NCBI GenBank assembly: GCA_003008705.1
Contig: PDUO01000062.1
Location: forward strand, 110,513 to 174,512
Length of the DNA: 64,000 nucleotides
Origin: Pezicula radicicola
Taxonomy: Eukaryota; Ascomycota; Leotiomycetes; Helotiales; Dermateaceae
Reading direction: 5' to 3'
Positions within the stretch are counted from its first letter, which is position 1. Every line of letters begins with the position of its first letter. The translations under genes and the position numbers were made by a program. This document shows positions 31,288 through 41,882 of the stretch, one piece after another. Below the pieces are notes generated by a model, which saw nothing but the letters and a program-made list of their open reading frames with translations, did not search any database and was not told the origin of the DNA.

Positions 31288-32094
31288 TTAGTGCAGGAGG
31301 ATCCCCTTGATAAACTTCCCGGTGTCTTCGGTAGAGGCGAAAAGTCGAACAGGTGCAGTGGCAGGTACTGGCAAGGACAATGTCCAGGCGTTATTACGAG
31401 GAGAAGGGCGTAGGTTTCCATCTACGAAGTTAGACATGTAGAACCCAGGCATCATATAGGTGGCGGGCAAGGAGGTTGTGCGGATGTACTCTTCGACTTT
31501 AGCCTTGCTATCGAAGTTATAGACATTAGGGAGTACACTATAGGTTACTAGATAGTCTTCACGTTAGCAGGTGTGAGCTACTAATTGATGGGGAAGGTCA
31601 ACGAACTTTCCTGTTCATTAGGGAGCTCTAGATGAAATGCTAGACATTAGCTTCCTGCACTATACATTAGAACCAGTCCCCATCGTTGGGCGGTCGGGTG
31701 CTAACGCACCAATGTAGCATCAGCGAGATTCTTGCCCTGTTGAATCTCCAGCTCCATATCCATCTTATCCCAGTAGTTTGTCACCACAAACACGGCATAG
31801 ACTCCCCGGAAAGCTTTCACCAAGCTGTCCTTGGAATCCATACTGGCCTATTCCATTTCTATTAGCGATGCTTAGACATTACGAAGCTAGTAGAATAGAA
31901 TGAACACTTACCTCGACAACCTTAGCACCTCGACTTACGAGCTGCTTTAAAAAGTCCTTTGAAGCGTCTCTTGTGACGCCACGAACCGCCCAGCTAGCAC
32001 TCATCCTAGGATCTACGAGGATGCTTTTCACGACCGAACCACCCTGACCACCTGTAGCTCCAATAACAGAAATCATCTTCTTAGAAGACGACAT
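31288..32094 (-). pseudogene. NmrA-like NAD(P)-binding protein, degenerate
   Basis: Start ATG at 32092-32094. The N-terminus is a clean Rossmann dinucleotide-binding loop, ISVIGATGGQGGSVV, as in NmrA-family redox sensors. A 64-nt intron (31848-31911, GTAAGT...GCTAAT...AATAG) joins it in phase 0 to MDSKDSLVKAFRGVYAVFVV and YWDKMDMELEIQQGKNLADA. Downstream, a stretch with stops (near 31580) and a likely internal deletion precedes FDSKAKVEEYIRTTSLPATY and MMPGFYMSNF, which are typical of the family. A stop at 31288 truncates the C-terminus. NmrA proteins bind NAD(P) and control transcription factors. This copy is unlikely to be functional. Confidence 0.7.
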
Positions 32095-33257
32095 TATAGC
32101 AAATTCCCTTACTGTAATTTGGACGACAATCTTCACCTAACATAATCCGGAATAGCCGATTTAGAACTTTAAAGATGTAGTAAATGGGAGGAAATTAAGT
32201 ACTCGCAAGGAATTGAATCTACCTTGATCAAATTTAAGCAATGGAATGAAAACTATCTTTCTCTAACACCACCGACATTTAGATAACCGTACAAATGTCT
32301 CTCTCTCTTCACTTAGCATTTTTATTATTACTAGCTATAAATTACTATAATCGTAGGGGAGGCCTAGAGCGAAGTAAGTTAAGACAGAGGATTTGATTAA
32401 CGTAATTAGCTCGCACCTCGGGGATTATTGAGTTCCATGGTGGCGTAAGTGATAGATTACATAGGTATATCTCCACGCTCTATACTTAGTCATGATTCAG
32501 CAAATATGCCGGAGTCCGGACCAATATTCAAACCAAAAGTCGTGTAAGTTGGATATTTCGGTTGATTTCGTCCGAGCCTTGTAGCAATTGCGGTTAACGT
32601 TCATCCGGACTTTGTACATCACGGCTAATATTCGTCCGAGCTTTCAAGCGGTCACCTTGCAATTCGCCTCAATTTACAACACCAGAAGAGAGGCAAGCCT
32701 CTAAACCCTATAATAAACCCTACTAATCTAGATTTAATTAATTAATTATCCATTAAATTTATTATAATTATATTAATTTTAATAGAGTTATTATATTTCT
32801 AGGTTAATAAAGTAATAAATCTAAGAAAGTAAAGTATTTCTTTACTTAGAAACTAGAAGCTTCCTATACCTTTTTCCTTTTAAGAATATTAAAGACTAAG
32901 AATTGAAAACAGGGGTAAGTGCTAGGACCTCCTACCGTAAAATATTAGGAAGTGTTCTCCCTAACCTGCTATTACGTATCCTGTCTTAATGTTAATTAGT
33001 CGCGCTCGAGACAAGCTCTCGGTCTTCGCGATTTTGGCCCTCGCCTCACCTCATGCGATAAAGAAGTGAAGAGCGAAATGAGGAATTGCTTAGAAATCAT
33101 AGACAGTTGGTGGCTAGATTCCTAAACTGCCCTGTATTTTTCGAATCATAATACAAAGGTGAGGCTCTCCCACCTGGGATTCTTAATACTATTAGTTTTG
33201 ACAACATCTCACAGCCATAACTTAACTTCGATTCTAACAAAGGCTCTCCCAACATTC
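32095..33257. other. Intergenic with AT-rich island
   Basis: Bases 32690-32900 are AT-rich and RIP-like. 32490-32680 has CCGGA-containing sequence without a clear unit. No gene is supported. The promoter of the DUF1295 gene should lie at 33000-33257. Confidence 0.5.
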
Positions 33258-34080
33258 ATGATGTCGGCCAAACGCGACAATGTCTCTCGAATCAAACGAT
33301 CCTCCCCCATCGGAACGTCAGTCTTCATCGGCCTCCGCAGTCTCGACATCTTCGTCCAGTATGGCATTCTAGCTAAAGGGCTCGCAGACCCTCTCCTCAA
33401 TACGCTGCAGGTTTCCAACGTTGATTCCCCCGTCGTCGCCCTCGGGCTGCCGCTTAAATCCCTGATCATACTCTTCATGGCTGCAGGCTCGTCAATTAAG
33501 CAGAACTATAATCTGGCATTCCTTTCCCAACAAGAAATGCCAGTTGGGAGTGCCATTATGATCTCGGCCTTTAACACCATCTTCAACTCGGCGAACTCGA
33601 TCATGTCCCTCACAGCTGCTTCCAAGGCCTTCACCCCTTCTTTTCTCAGCACCGAGAACGACAGTGGGGTTTCACCACTTCTAGAAATTGGTTTGGTAGT
33701 ATACTTGATTGGGTTGCTCACGGAGGTCATTTCGGAACAACAACGCAAGACTTTCAAGAATGATCCGAAGAATGCCGGCAAGCCGTTCACCGGTGGATTT
33801 TTCAGACTGGCCAGACATATCAATTATGGCGCATACACCGTTTGGAGAGGCGCATATGCGCTTGCATCTGGAGGATGGATATGGGGAATATTTATTACGG
33901 GTTTCTTCGGGAAGGATTTTGTGGATAGAGGTGTCCCTGTGTTGGATGAGTACTGCACGAAGAGGGTAAGCTAATTTTCTCTTCTGTGAGATCGTTGATG
34001 CTAATAATTTATAGTACGGTGCTTCCTGGGCTGAGTACAAGAAGAAGGTTTCATACAAGTTGTTCCCTGGTGTTTATTAG
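33258..34080 (+). CDS. DUF1295-family (steroid 5-alpha reductase-like) membrane protein
   Basis: I chose the ATG at 33258 (MMSAKRDNVSRIK). The frame extends upstream only to a GTG at 33159, so an earlier exon is possible. The protein has several hydrophobic helices. Its C-terminal DUF1295/steroid-reductase signature is EQQRKTFKNDPKNAGKPF, GGFFRLARHINYGAYTVWRG and, across a 49-nt intron (33966-34014), DEYCTKR|YGASWAEYKKK. Family members are membrane proteins related to C-terminal domains of steroid reductases and isoprenylcysteine methyltransferases. No substrate can be assigned. The splice junction keeps phase and the stop is TAG 34078-34080. Confidence 0.8.
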
Positions 34081-34719
34081 GTTGGGGGAATGGGTTGAAG
34101 GAGCTACTGTGTTTCGCTATGTGTATGTTTTTCGGCGGTGCCCCTAGTGCTTACAACAACTACTACTACCGGTCCAAGTTAAGGAGGTTATTGAAGGAGG
34201 TTATTGCATAACCCAATTTAGCACATGCATCCTGAAGCCTGAGAAAAAACTTGTCCGAGTTATGTTTTAACCTTGAATCTGGTGTGTGCACGCGTGAGCA
34301 AAGCGTTAAAACTTGGACATATCGTATTATAGATCTGGTCTCACAATAACCTCCCTGCCTCTTTTAGTTATTTGTTGGTATGCATTTACGTAACATTACT
34401 AATTGTAAACAGTAGAGAATTTCAGCTAATCAAAGTATATTAATTTCCTTAAAATATTACTAGAATATTTTAGGGTTATTATTATTATCATAGGATAAAA
34501 AGTATAAAACTTACTTATTTAGTCGCTTAGCTAGCGCTTGGGTATGTATAATTTGCCCCTCTATACGCTAGGTGTAAACCGTAAAGTTTCCGTTTTCATC
34601 TGAAAACTCGGCTAGTATCATTTAGCGATGACAAATCCTTCTATCCATAGGACAGTGCAGCCAAGCCACCCCGTCGGCTAGGCAAAGCAGCTAGAGCCTT
34701 AGAGTGTATTTCGGCCTCG
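34081..34719. other. Intergenic; AT-rich part
   Basis: 34380-34520 is AT-rich. No ORF, repeat array or RNA gene is supported. Confidence 0.5.
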
Positions 34720-34728
34720 GGTATAAAG
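34720..34728 (+). promoter_or_regulatory. Candidate TATA box of the DUF924 gene
   Basis: GTATAAAGG lies about 70 bases upstream of the ATG at 34795, a usual position for a fungal core promoter. No other elements were identified. Confidence 0.35.
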
Positions 34729-34794
34729 GAAGCCACATCCTCACGGAATAAATATACAGGTCTAGCTAGTCCTCTTTCTTATGCCACACTCATC

Positions 34795-35607
34795 ATGCCT
34801 CCTTTCCGACTCAACAAGCAACTCTGCAACTCTAAATTGTACGCCAGAGTCCATGATGTTTGGTTTCATGGGGTCCCTGACAACGCCACTACGGCTCCAC
34901 CAGACGTAATGCGTAGATGGTTCGGATTAAATAGCATCGAGGACGAGAAAAGGTGTTTCGACGAGCTGTGCCATTCCGAGTTCCATGATGCACTGGACTC
35001 TTTCGGGCCCACGAAGTATTCTCTACCACCCTCAGGCTTGTGGGATTCAGAGCAACAGCATGCTGAGTCGATCGCGGCGCCTTTCTTGCCCGACTGTACT
35101 CCCGATACCACGGTAAATGCCAAGGACGACAACCAGTACGCAAAAAATACTTTGAGCCTTATCCTCCTCCTCGACCAGATCCCACGCAATATATTCCGCC
35201 GGAACCAAGCTGTAATATATGAACACTATGATCGCATCGCGCGATCGCTGCTCTATTGTCTGTTGCGCCGAAACCCTCGAGCCGATCTGCACCTTTCGTT
35301 CCGCTATTCTCCAGCCTTCAGGGCGTGGTTCTACATGCCGCTTATGCACTCTGAATATTTTGAGGACCACGTGAAGTACGAAGAAGTCGTGAGGTCATTC
35401 AGAAACGAGGTATCGGAGAAGGCGGATAAGGCGGCCCTGGATTCCATCGACTTCACTATGTCTTTTGAGAAGAGCCACGCAGATATCATTGCCAGGTTTG
35501 GAAGGTACCCACATCGAAATGAACAACTGGGAAGAGAGACGACTGTGGAGGAGAAGGAGTTTATGGATACGGGTGGCAATACATTCGGGACGAGGTCGAA
35601 AGCTTGA
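34795..35607 (+). CDS. DUF924-family protein
   Basis: An intronless 270-aa frame starts MPPFRLNKQL. Family landmarks are in order: VHDVWFHG near the start, LSLILLLDQIPRNIFR near residue 120, FRAWFYMPLMHSEYFEDH near 180, and SHADIIARFGRYPHRNEQLGR near 230-250. These are the defining motifs of DUF924 (TPR-like helical proteins, widespread in bacteria and fungi, function unknown). All conserved blocks are present and the length is close to the family's usual 200-260. The C-terminal end (GGNTFGTRSKA) is a short extension. Confidence 0.85.
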   Translation: MPPFRLNKQLCNSKLYARVHDVWFHGVPDNATTAPPDVMRRWFGLNSIEDEKRCFDELCHSEFHDALDSFGPTKYSLPPSGLWDSEQQHAESIAAPFLPDCTPDTTVNAKDDNQYAKNTLSLILLLDQIPRNIFRRNQAVIYEHYDRIARSLLYCLLRRNPRADLHLSFRYSPAFRAWFYMPLMHSEYFEDHVKYEEVVRSFRNEVSEKADKAALDSIDFTMSFEKSHADIIARFGRYPHRNEQLGRETTVEEKEFMDTGGNTFGTRSKA

Positions 35608-36399
35608 AGCAGTATACGGACACATCGTTGTGCATGATCAACGCCAAAGGTTACCCAGTTATTTCTGTGACTACTAAAGTACGTAATTAGCCTCCCTATA
35701 GGGCTGAAGAGAGGACTTTTATTTCTAATTTTTTTTTCCCCTTCATGACGCCTCAGATCACCAGAAGTGACATGAATGACCCTCCTATGTCAACACCCGA
35801 GGCTATAAACATTCCTGCCAAGTTGATTAACATGAGGTCGCCGCCGTGAAGAGAGACTTGGTCAGTTACATGCGCGACGATAAGGCTGTTAGTATACCTT
35901 CTGCACCAACCAGAGAGGCAGTAATAGGATGATACTCTGTTCTTTCAGTTACTTTAGAATTGTAAGGTACTTGGCCGACTAAATGAACAAGTCAGTTTGC
36001 GTTGCTGGTTTAAACTTCAGGTCCGTTCAATGGGGGGCTTACCTGGAAGTACAAGCTGTGGGAATCGAAGAAGAGAAGCGAGGTGGTTCTCGCTATGGGC
36101 GGGCAGGGATCCTGGCTCTCTGCGGGAAGTGTTAGCCAAACCTTGCACAACAAGATAGATGGATTCTCATTACTTATGGATCGTATCGCGATAATCTGGA
36201 GCATAACAGTTCGGAGGCATGATTATGACCGCGCTGGAGGAGGTGGTGCTGTCTTGCCGGAGAACATTTTCGGCGAACCATATACGATAAATCTGTATTT
36301 CTTGTAAAGCCTGTTCCTTCTGAGCAAGTGTCACCTAAGATCCGGTAGCCCCTTGAAAAATCAACCATGAGTTAATAATTGATAGATGGGGAGTCTTGA
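35608..36399. other. Intergenic; no supported gene
   Basis: Short frames at 36010-36307 on both strands have no recognised domain. Sequence quality suggests old decayed material, but the source cannot be named. Confidence 0.45.
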
Positions 36400-37990
36400 C
36401 GCACCATTTCTATCGCATGTACGGACCAACATAGGGCTCTTTGTCGAACTTTTTTCGATGGTCGCCTCTATACTCTTCGTACTCGTTGTACCCATCGTAA
36501 TAAAATGGATAGAATCCAGTCTGAAAGCATCAGTCGACTAGTTCCTGTAATCTGTGATCTGGTACCTTGTTTAGAAACTCCTTGGTGGTCTTTCCTTGAG
36601 CTTCAGAGGGTGGCGATCGAGCCCACAAATCGGCAATGTTAATTCTTGTTCGCATAACCCCAAGAAAGCTTTCAAGCCTCTTCATAAACTCCTCAAGAAT
36701 AGCTTCCACTGGCTCCTCTGTGTACGGGAGGAAATTGATTGCGTAAAGAATTTTTCTCGGGCACTGATAGTATCAGCAAGATATCTGAGACGAAAACCTG
36801 AGCCTGATGGTCTTATACCGTGTAACCATCACCTTGCCCGCGATCGGCAGGCAACGCCACAAACCCTAATCTTCAGGTCTCTTCCCATAAGCCCAACTGC
36901 ATCAAATTCCCTGTCGTTGTGTCATTTGACGCTAGCTTCACTTTCATGTGGAGGACCTACCGGCAACAAGGTTGGATCCCTTTAGTCGATATGGTATGAG
37001 ACGTGTATCTTAACCCATATAATCCGTATATCACTGCCGGATATCGAGTGCTACCTGACGTTGCAGAGGGTGTTTAGAATCAGCATCGCAAATAGGAAGG
37101 AATTACATACTGTCTATGGTAACGGAGAAGTCGAGCCAAGGGTATCCTAACTGAGCAGCACCAGCTCCATTTGAACTCCCAGCAGGCGTTTGATAACCAT
37201 CTCCTCTTGGGTTGAAAGCCCTATGAAAGTCGATCCATTGATCAGTCGGCTCTTTAGAAGACGCAAATGCTGACGTTTTCGTTTTACCAATAATGATAGC
37301 TCCTATGTCAATAAGGTTCTAGGCAAATTCTGCAGTTTGGGAGTCCGACCCATAAGTTTCTTCGTATGGCTTGTTGGACAAGGTTGATTTGACTCCGGTA
37401 AGACGGAAGTTATCTTTGATACTGATGCGCTTTCCAGCAAGTGGTTTCTCTTTGCTTGGAGAGAATTATAAGTTATCTAGAATAGCTACATTCTTCTAGT
37501 TACCTTTAGGGTGAAGAAATTGTAAGGGAACAAATCTGTTATTAAATGAGTGATACGACCTCACCAGCTGCACCTGACTTACTTTGTCGTTGAAGACTGA
37601 GTACTTTCTGCCACGACGGTGGTCTAAAACGCATCAAGATGGTCCGGATACAGTCTCCAAGCCTGGGGTATGGTATTTCCCCACATAAAATAAGGACCTG
37701 GAGGAAGTCCAACCTGACCTGTTTCACCTAAAGGTTCCATGACCGATGTGATGCTATATATACCTAGAGTTGAGTTGAGATCGTGCAAATTGACATGAAA
37801 ATTCGCCTTACAGTTTCCAAAGGTCTAAACAGCAATCAAATCTGTTAAGAAGTCTGATGAAAAAACAACATCATTACTTGTGAGATGCGATACGGCCTCT
37901 AGAATGTCTGAGCGGTCCAGCTTCCCACGTTTAGACGAAAGGACCATGAATGATTTAATGTCAGCTTCGATCTAGACATTGTGTACAGTA
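36400..37990 (-). pseudogene. Amidase-signature family pseudogene
   Basis: Minus-strand fragments in the right order make a fungal amidase. The N-terminal accessory region (EADIKSFMVLSSKRGKLDR) is followed by GLPPGPYFMWGNTIPQAWRL, then the amidase core IGAIIIGKTKTSAFASS (catalytic Lys region) and TPAGSSNGAGAAQLGY (Ser-rich signature). The C-terminal ARKILYAINFLPYTEEPVEA and GVMRTRINIADLW lie near 36600-36800. Between the signature and the C-terminal part a large stretch of the core is missing, and TAG/TAA codons break every block. Amidases hydrolyse carboxamides through a Ser-cisSer-Lys triad. This copy is dead. Confidence 0.65.
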
Positions 37991-38443
37991 GCCTGTTCAG
38001 GTTTAGCAGAAATCATGACAACCTGGAGGCTACATACTTGAACTTGAGGATGTACGAAATAATTGCCTTGCACGGCAATGTACATTTGGGAAGCATCATG
38101 CTGCTGGCGAGATTTTGGAGTGTCTTGTGTAGCGTTCTCAATCCGTGAGCTATATAAGAAGACACAAGCCCTTGTTTACGATTGCCCGCTAACGTGTCTT
38201 GTTTTTAACGCTGCGAGATATAGGGATGGAGTGCAGGGCCTCACGAAGTTAAGGTACTGATCCAGGCTCTCTTATATTAACTTTTAGTGCTTGCTCCCTA
38301 CTGTGAATTCTTCGTACGTTAGTACTTGCATGTTCCCGAAGTCACAAAAGTATAGTCGAGTCGAGTGATTTCAATGTCGATCATCAGAACAAGAGACCAG
38401 CGTTGCAGGCCATCATCAACTATTTCTCTCGCGACCAAGATTC

Positions 38444-38707
38444 TTGACCGAAAAGCCTTATACGTCAAGCTTTCCCGTCGAAAATATTAAAGGTGCAGAT
38501 GTATTAAATAATATATTCGATGCCATCCCCATCGATATCTTCGATCTCCGTACGTCGCCATATCCATCTCTTGATACACAAGGCTTCACTTATCTAACAC
38601 CCCGAAAGGCAACAAGCAAAGATGAATTTGATTCTCCGGGAGTAGTCCACTCCAAATACTTCGCAGAACTTTACAAGACTCTGCAAAAGGCATTCCCGCA
38701 TTACTAG
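38444..38707 (+). pseudogene. Truncated oxygenase-like N-terminus (CmcJ/NvfI-type?)
   Basis: An 87-aa frame contains PVENIKGADV, PSLDTQGFTYLTPRK and HSKYFAELYKTLQKAF. This spacing recalls the N-terminus of fungal GA4-desaturase/CmcJ-like 2-oxoglutarate oxygenases (variable start, LDTxGF, then YxxE/ELxxLLK). The catalytic part that should follow is absent, since the frame ends at TAG 38705-38707. Assignment is tentative. It may also be one exon of an unrelated gene. Confidence 0.35.
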
Positions 38708-39545
38708 TCCTTTGCTTTCTTTGATTATAACGTAAGGACCTCCTATCTAATCACTGTCTATAATCTAGTTAGCAATAATATTAATGTATATTAGGCAAGA
38801 CCTACACATCTTAAATGCCTTATCAATCTCCCCTGCTAGAAATATACCACGGGAATTTAGGCCCCTTGCAATTATAATGGCTACAAAGTATAGATCAATT
38901 AGCGACGACGCCTTATTGCATCCCGGACTCAGGCTCCCCTTCTTCTTTATACAAGCCCTTATAGGAAAGAACTTAGCATTATTACCTTCTATCTATGTCC
39001 TGTTAATAAAGGCGCATACAGGCATATATGTTTTAATGTCGCGCACAAGCCAGGGGCAATAAATGTAGACTACGGGCCGCTGATCAAAGTAAAAAGGCAA
39101 GCTAGAACTAGATATAGCATATTAACAGGCGATATGATGAAGTGGGCCAAGAGGGATGGTGAAGCACCGACAGATTGTATACTACGCGATACCTCTACTC
39201 CTCTTACACCAAATCGACAAAGGGAGAAAAAAAGCCTCGAAACGACCTATCTGTATCGTGTACAAGGTGGGTATGGACCACTTTGCAATGGACGCTGGCG
39301 GCGGCTCTGTAGGCTGCATGTTGATGGAAGGACTCGAATTGGATGGCGGATTGATGCCGCACAGCCGAAGGACATTATATGTATAATCGAGAAATCTAAG
39401 GATCTCCTTGGTCTAGAGTTCAGGGGAAGGTAGAGCTTTTTGCAGGGATTTGTGACGAGTAGATGGCGGAGCCACGCGGGTTCTGCTTGGGGAACGATGA
39501 GTGATAACTGAAGTGGTGGTTTTGTAGGCGGTGGTTCCACCGTGC
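38708..39545. other. Intergenic; unassigned ORFs
   Basis: Frames at 38784-39062 (hydrophobic, RLPFFFIQALIGKNLALLPS) and 39134-39433 read like worn coding sequence, but I recognise neither. They may be remnants of one former gene on the plus strand. Confidence 0.4.
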
Positions 39546-39564
39546 TAGAGATGTACATCGTGGG

Positions 39565-39630
39565 AGTGGAGGAGGAGGAGGAGGAGGAAAATGAAGAGGT
39601 AGTGGTGGTGGTGCTGGTGGTGGCGGTTTG
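39565..39630. repeat. GGA/GGT microsatellite
   Basis: A (GGA)n run turns into (GTG)n with interruptions. The frames that cross it give polyglutamate, polyvaline or polyserine/proline and are low-complexity artefacts. Confidence 0.8.
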
Positions 39631-41360
39631 CAATTCCTGGTGGTATTGTTTGTTTCCTCCATTGTTGATGACTAGTTACTACCACTGTATCCTTCTTCTC
39701 TCTCCTTTGAAAGCCGCAAAGGCCACAACCTGTTAGATCAACTATAGCTTTTAACAAAAGCGCAATTCAGAAAACGTTTTTCCGACTTCAGCAATGAAGC
39801 CTTTGTTGACATCCTCCCCCCATCCCAACGCCAAGTAAGTGGTAGTAGCTAGGGAGCCCAACACCTACGTGCTTACCAGGTTATGTTATCACCATCAGGA
39901 AAACTGAACCTGCTCTCAATTACATCCAATTTGCGTAAAGCAGTTCAACAGTTGCCGCATAATGATGATAATAATGTCGGGAGGAAATTACAGTGCTTCC
40001 CCGAGCAACACTTAAATACAGAGACTCGTTTTACTTTGCGGAAAGAGGGCGGGGGGTCTGGGCATCTTTCTTTGCTGCTCTGTTGGCTACTGTGACCGAA
40101 GTGAAGCAATCGTTAGGCCCACCAAGAACTCCTCCAACTACACGACGCAATGCTCCCTCGACAGCCCGGTACGAATTACACGAGTGGTGAGAACCTAGGT
40201 CTTTCTTCCTCTTAATATCTTTTCGGATCCTCTCCACCAAATATAGGACTGCCCTCATCTTATCCGTATCAACCCTCCGAGGATAACTGGGTCGATGAAG
40301 ACATACACCAAGATCGTAAGAAGCTAGAAGTTGTCACGGCAATCATAGCTGCCGAGTTTATGTCCGTAGTAGTAGACATATGTACCAAACAGAGTGCTAA
40401 ATCAGAGGCTATAAGTCTTGTCTTCACCCCTGGGCCATCGACCTACAAGATTCAAAATAAAACCATACAAAGTGTATGTATATCAGGACGACGGATTAAT
40501 AACCTAGTAGATCAAGAATAGCGCGGGCGAGTAGAGTGTAAAAGACTAATCTACCCGCTGCCTTGTCGATGTTAAGCCACTGGTCAAGAGTTGGACTAAG
40601 CATGGTGATCAGCCCGAGACCGTCCTCCTTGCGCAACAAACAAGCGAGTTGATGGTTCCCAATTCCCTCCCCAACATTCATCTACGCATTATATCGACTT
40701 CTTCCCCAGTAAAATTCATGAGGACTGAGGTTTTGGTTGTTACTATAACACAACCGCGGAAGACCGTAGGAGCGGCTGGTATATGGCGTCGAAGGTTGCG
40801 AGGCATAGTGGGCGAGAGATGTGGTGGGTGATAGCTGCGGCGGGTGAGAGCTACGACGTGTGACAGATGTAGTAGATGAGAAAGCCGAGCTGAATTCAAA
40901 CTGACCTGAATGGGAAGACTACGTTAAACAGGCTATCCGAGATGGACAAACGAGAGGAGGATAAAGTTAGATCCGGTAGCCACCTTAATAAAAGTTCAAA
41001 AGCCTGGCCGACATAGGAATATAGAGGTCCTGGGGTAAATCCTAGCGACAGTTGAGCTGAATGATGATGTTAAGGCGCGTTGAGGTAAGGTGGGTAAGTT
41101 AAGTTAAGAGTTAAAGTGCGTTGAGCTGAGGTGAGGTGAGAAGTTGAGTAGAAAGAGTAGAGTTAACTTGGAAAACTCTCAAGCTGAGGTGAGATAGGTT
41201 GGAAAACTCTAGAACTGGTACAGCGCTTGGAATATAGTTTTAGACATATATAAAGGGAAATATAAAGGGAATACAGTAATATACTGTCAACTGTAACGGG
41301 AGTAATGAGACCAGGCAACTATTGAAACACGGAACTGGCACCATGACAAAAACATCACTT
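39631..41360. other. Intergenic; no supported gene
   Basis: There are many short ORFs with no domain. 41080-41220 is rich in GAGGTGAG/GTTGAG words without a fixed period. Nothing else stands out. Confidence 0.45.
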
Positions 41361-41490
41361 AACAATGTGTAGCATTTCAGTCGCCATGAGAAAGCCACCT
41401 GGATATTCACATAATGTACAGCACTGCAGTCGCAATCAGAAAGCCACCTGAATATTCAAACCAATGTGCTGCATTTCAGTCGCAGTAAAG
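41361..41490. repeat. 50-bp tandem repeat, 2.6 copies
   Basis: Units start at 41361, 41411 and 41461 (partial). Each contains AATGT..., CAGTCGC and, in the full units, AGAAAGCCACCTG followed by ATATTCA. The array lies about 390 bases upstream of the ATG of the Ulp1-type gene, in its probable promoter region. Confidence 0.75.
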
Positions 41491-41882
41491 GGGCCATTTC
41501 AAATACTTATATCGTTACGTGTTCCTCTCCTATATATCTGTGTTAGTTTTCTCTCTGCGATCCATCACAGTTTCGCTTCTTTGATTTCTGAGCGGTTGTT
41601 GATTTTAATTCCATACCAGCAATAGCCTCTCGTCATCTGGTTTTGGTCTACACTTGCCGTTTCCAAGGTCCACGACGAAGACGCACTCATACGCGCCGTC
41701 AACATGGTGATCTATATATCTTCTTCAATCCCTCGTTACCCTATATATATATATATATATGGATCTATGCTGACCCCATATTTGGCGTACCAGCGGTTCT
41801 CACACAGCGACAATCTACTCATTCCTCCCGCAGGCTGTCCTACAGATGGGCTAAAAGTCACTCTCATAGTATACATCTTTAG

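Noticed and set aside
39247..39757. Serine/proline- or valine-rich ORFs on both strands
   Set aside because: They are translations of the GGA/GGT microsatellite, low-complexity without other support.
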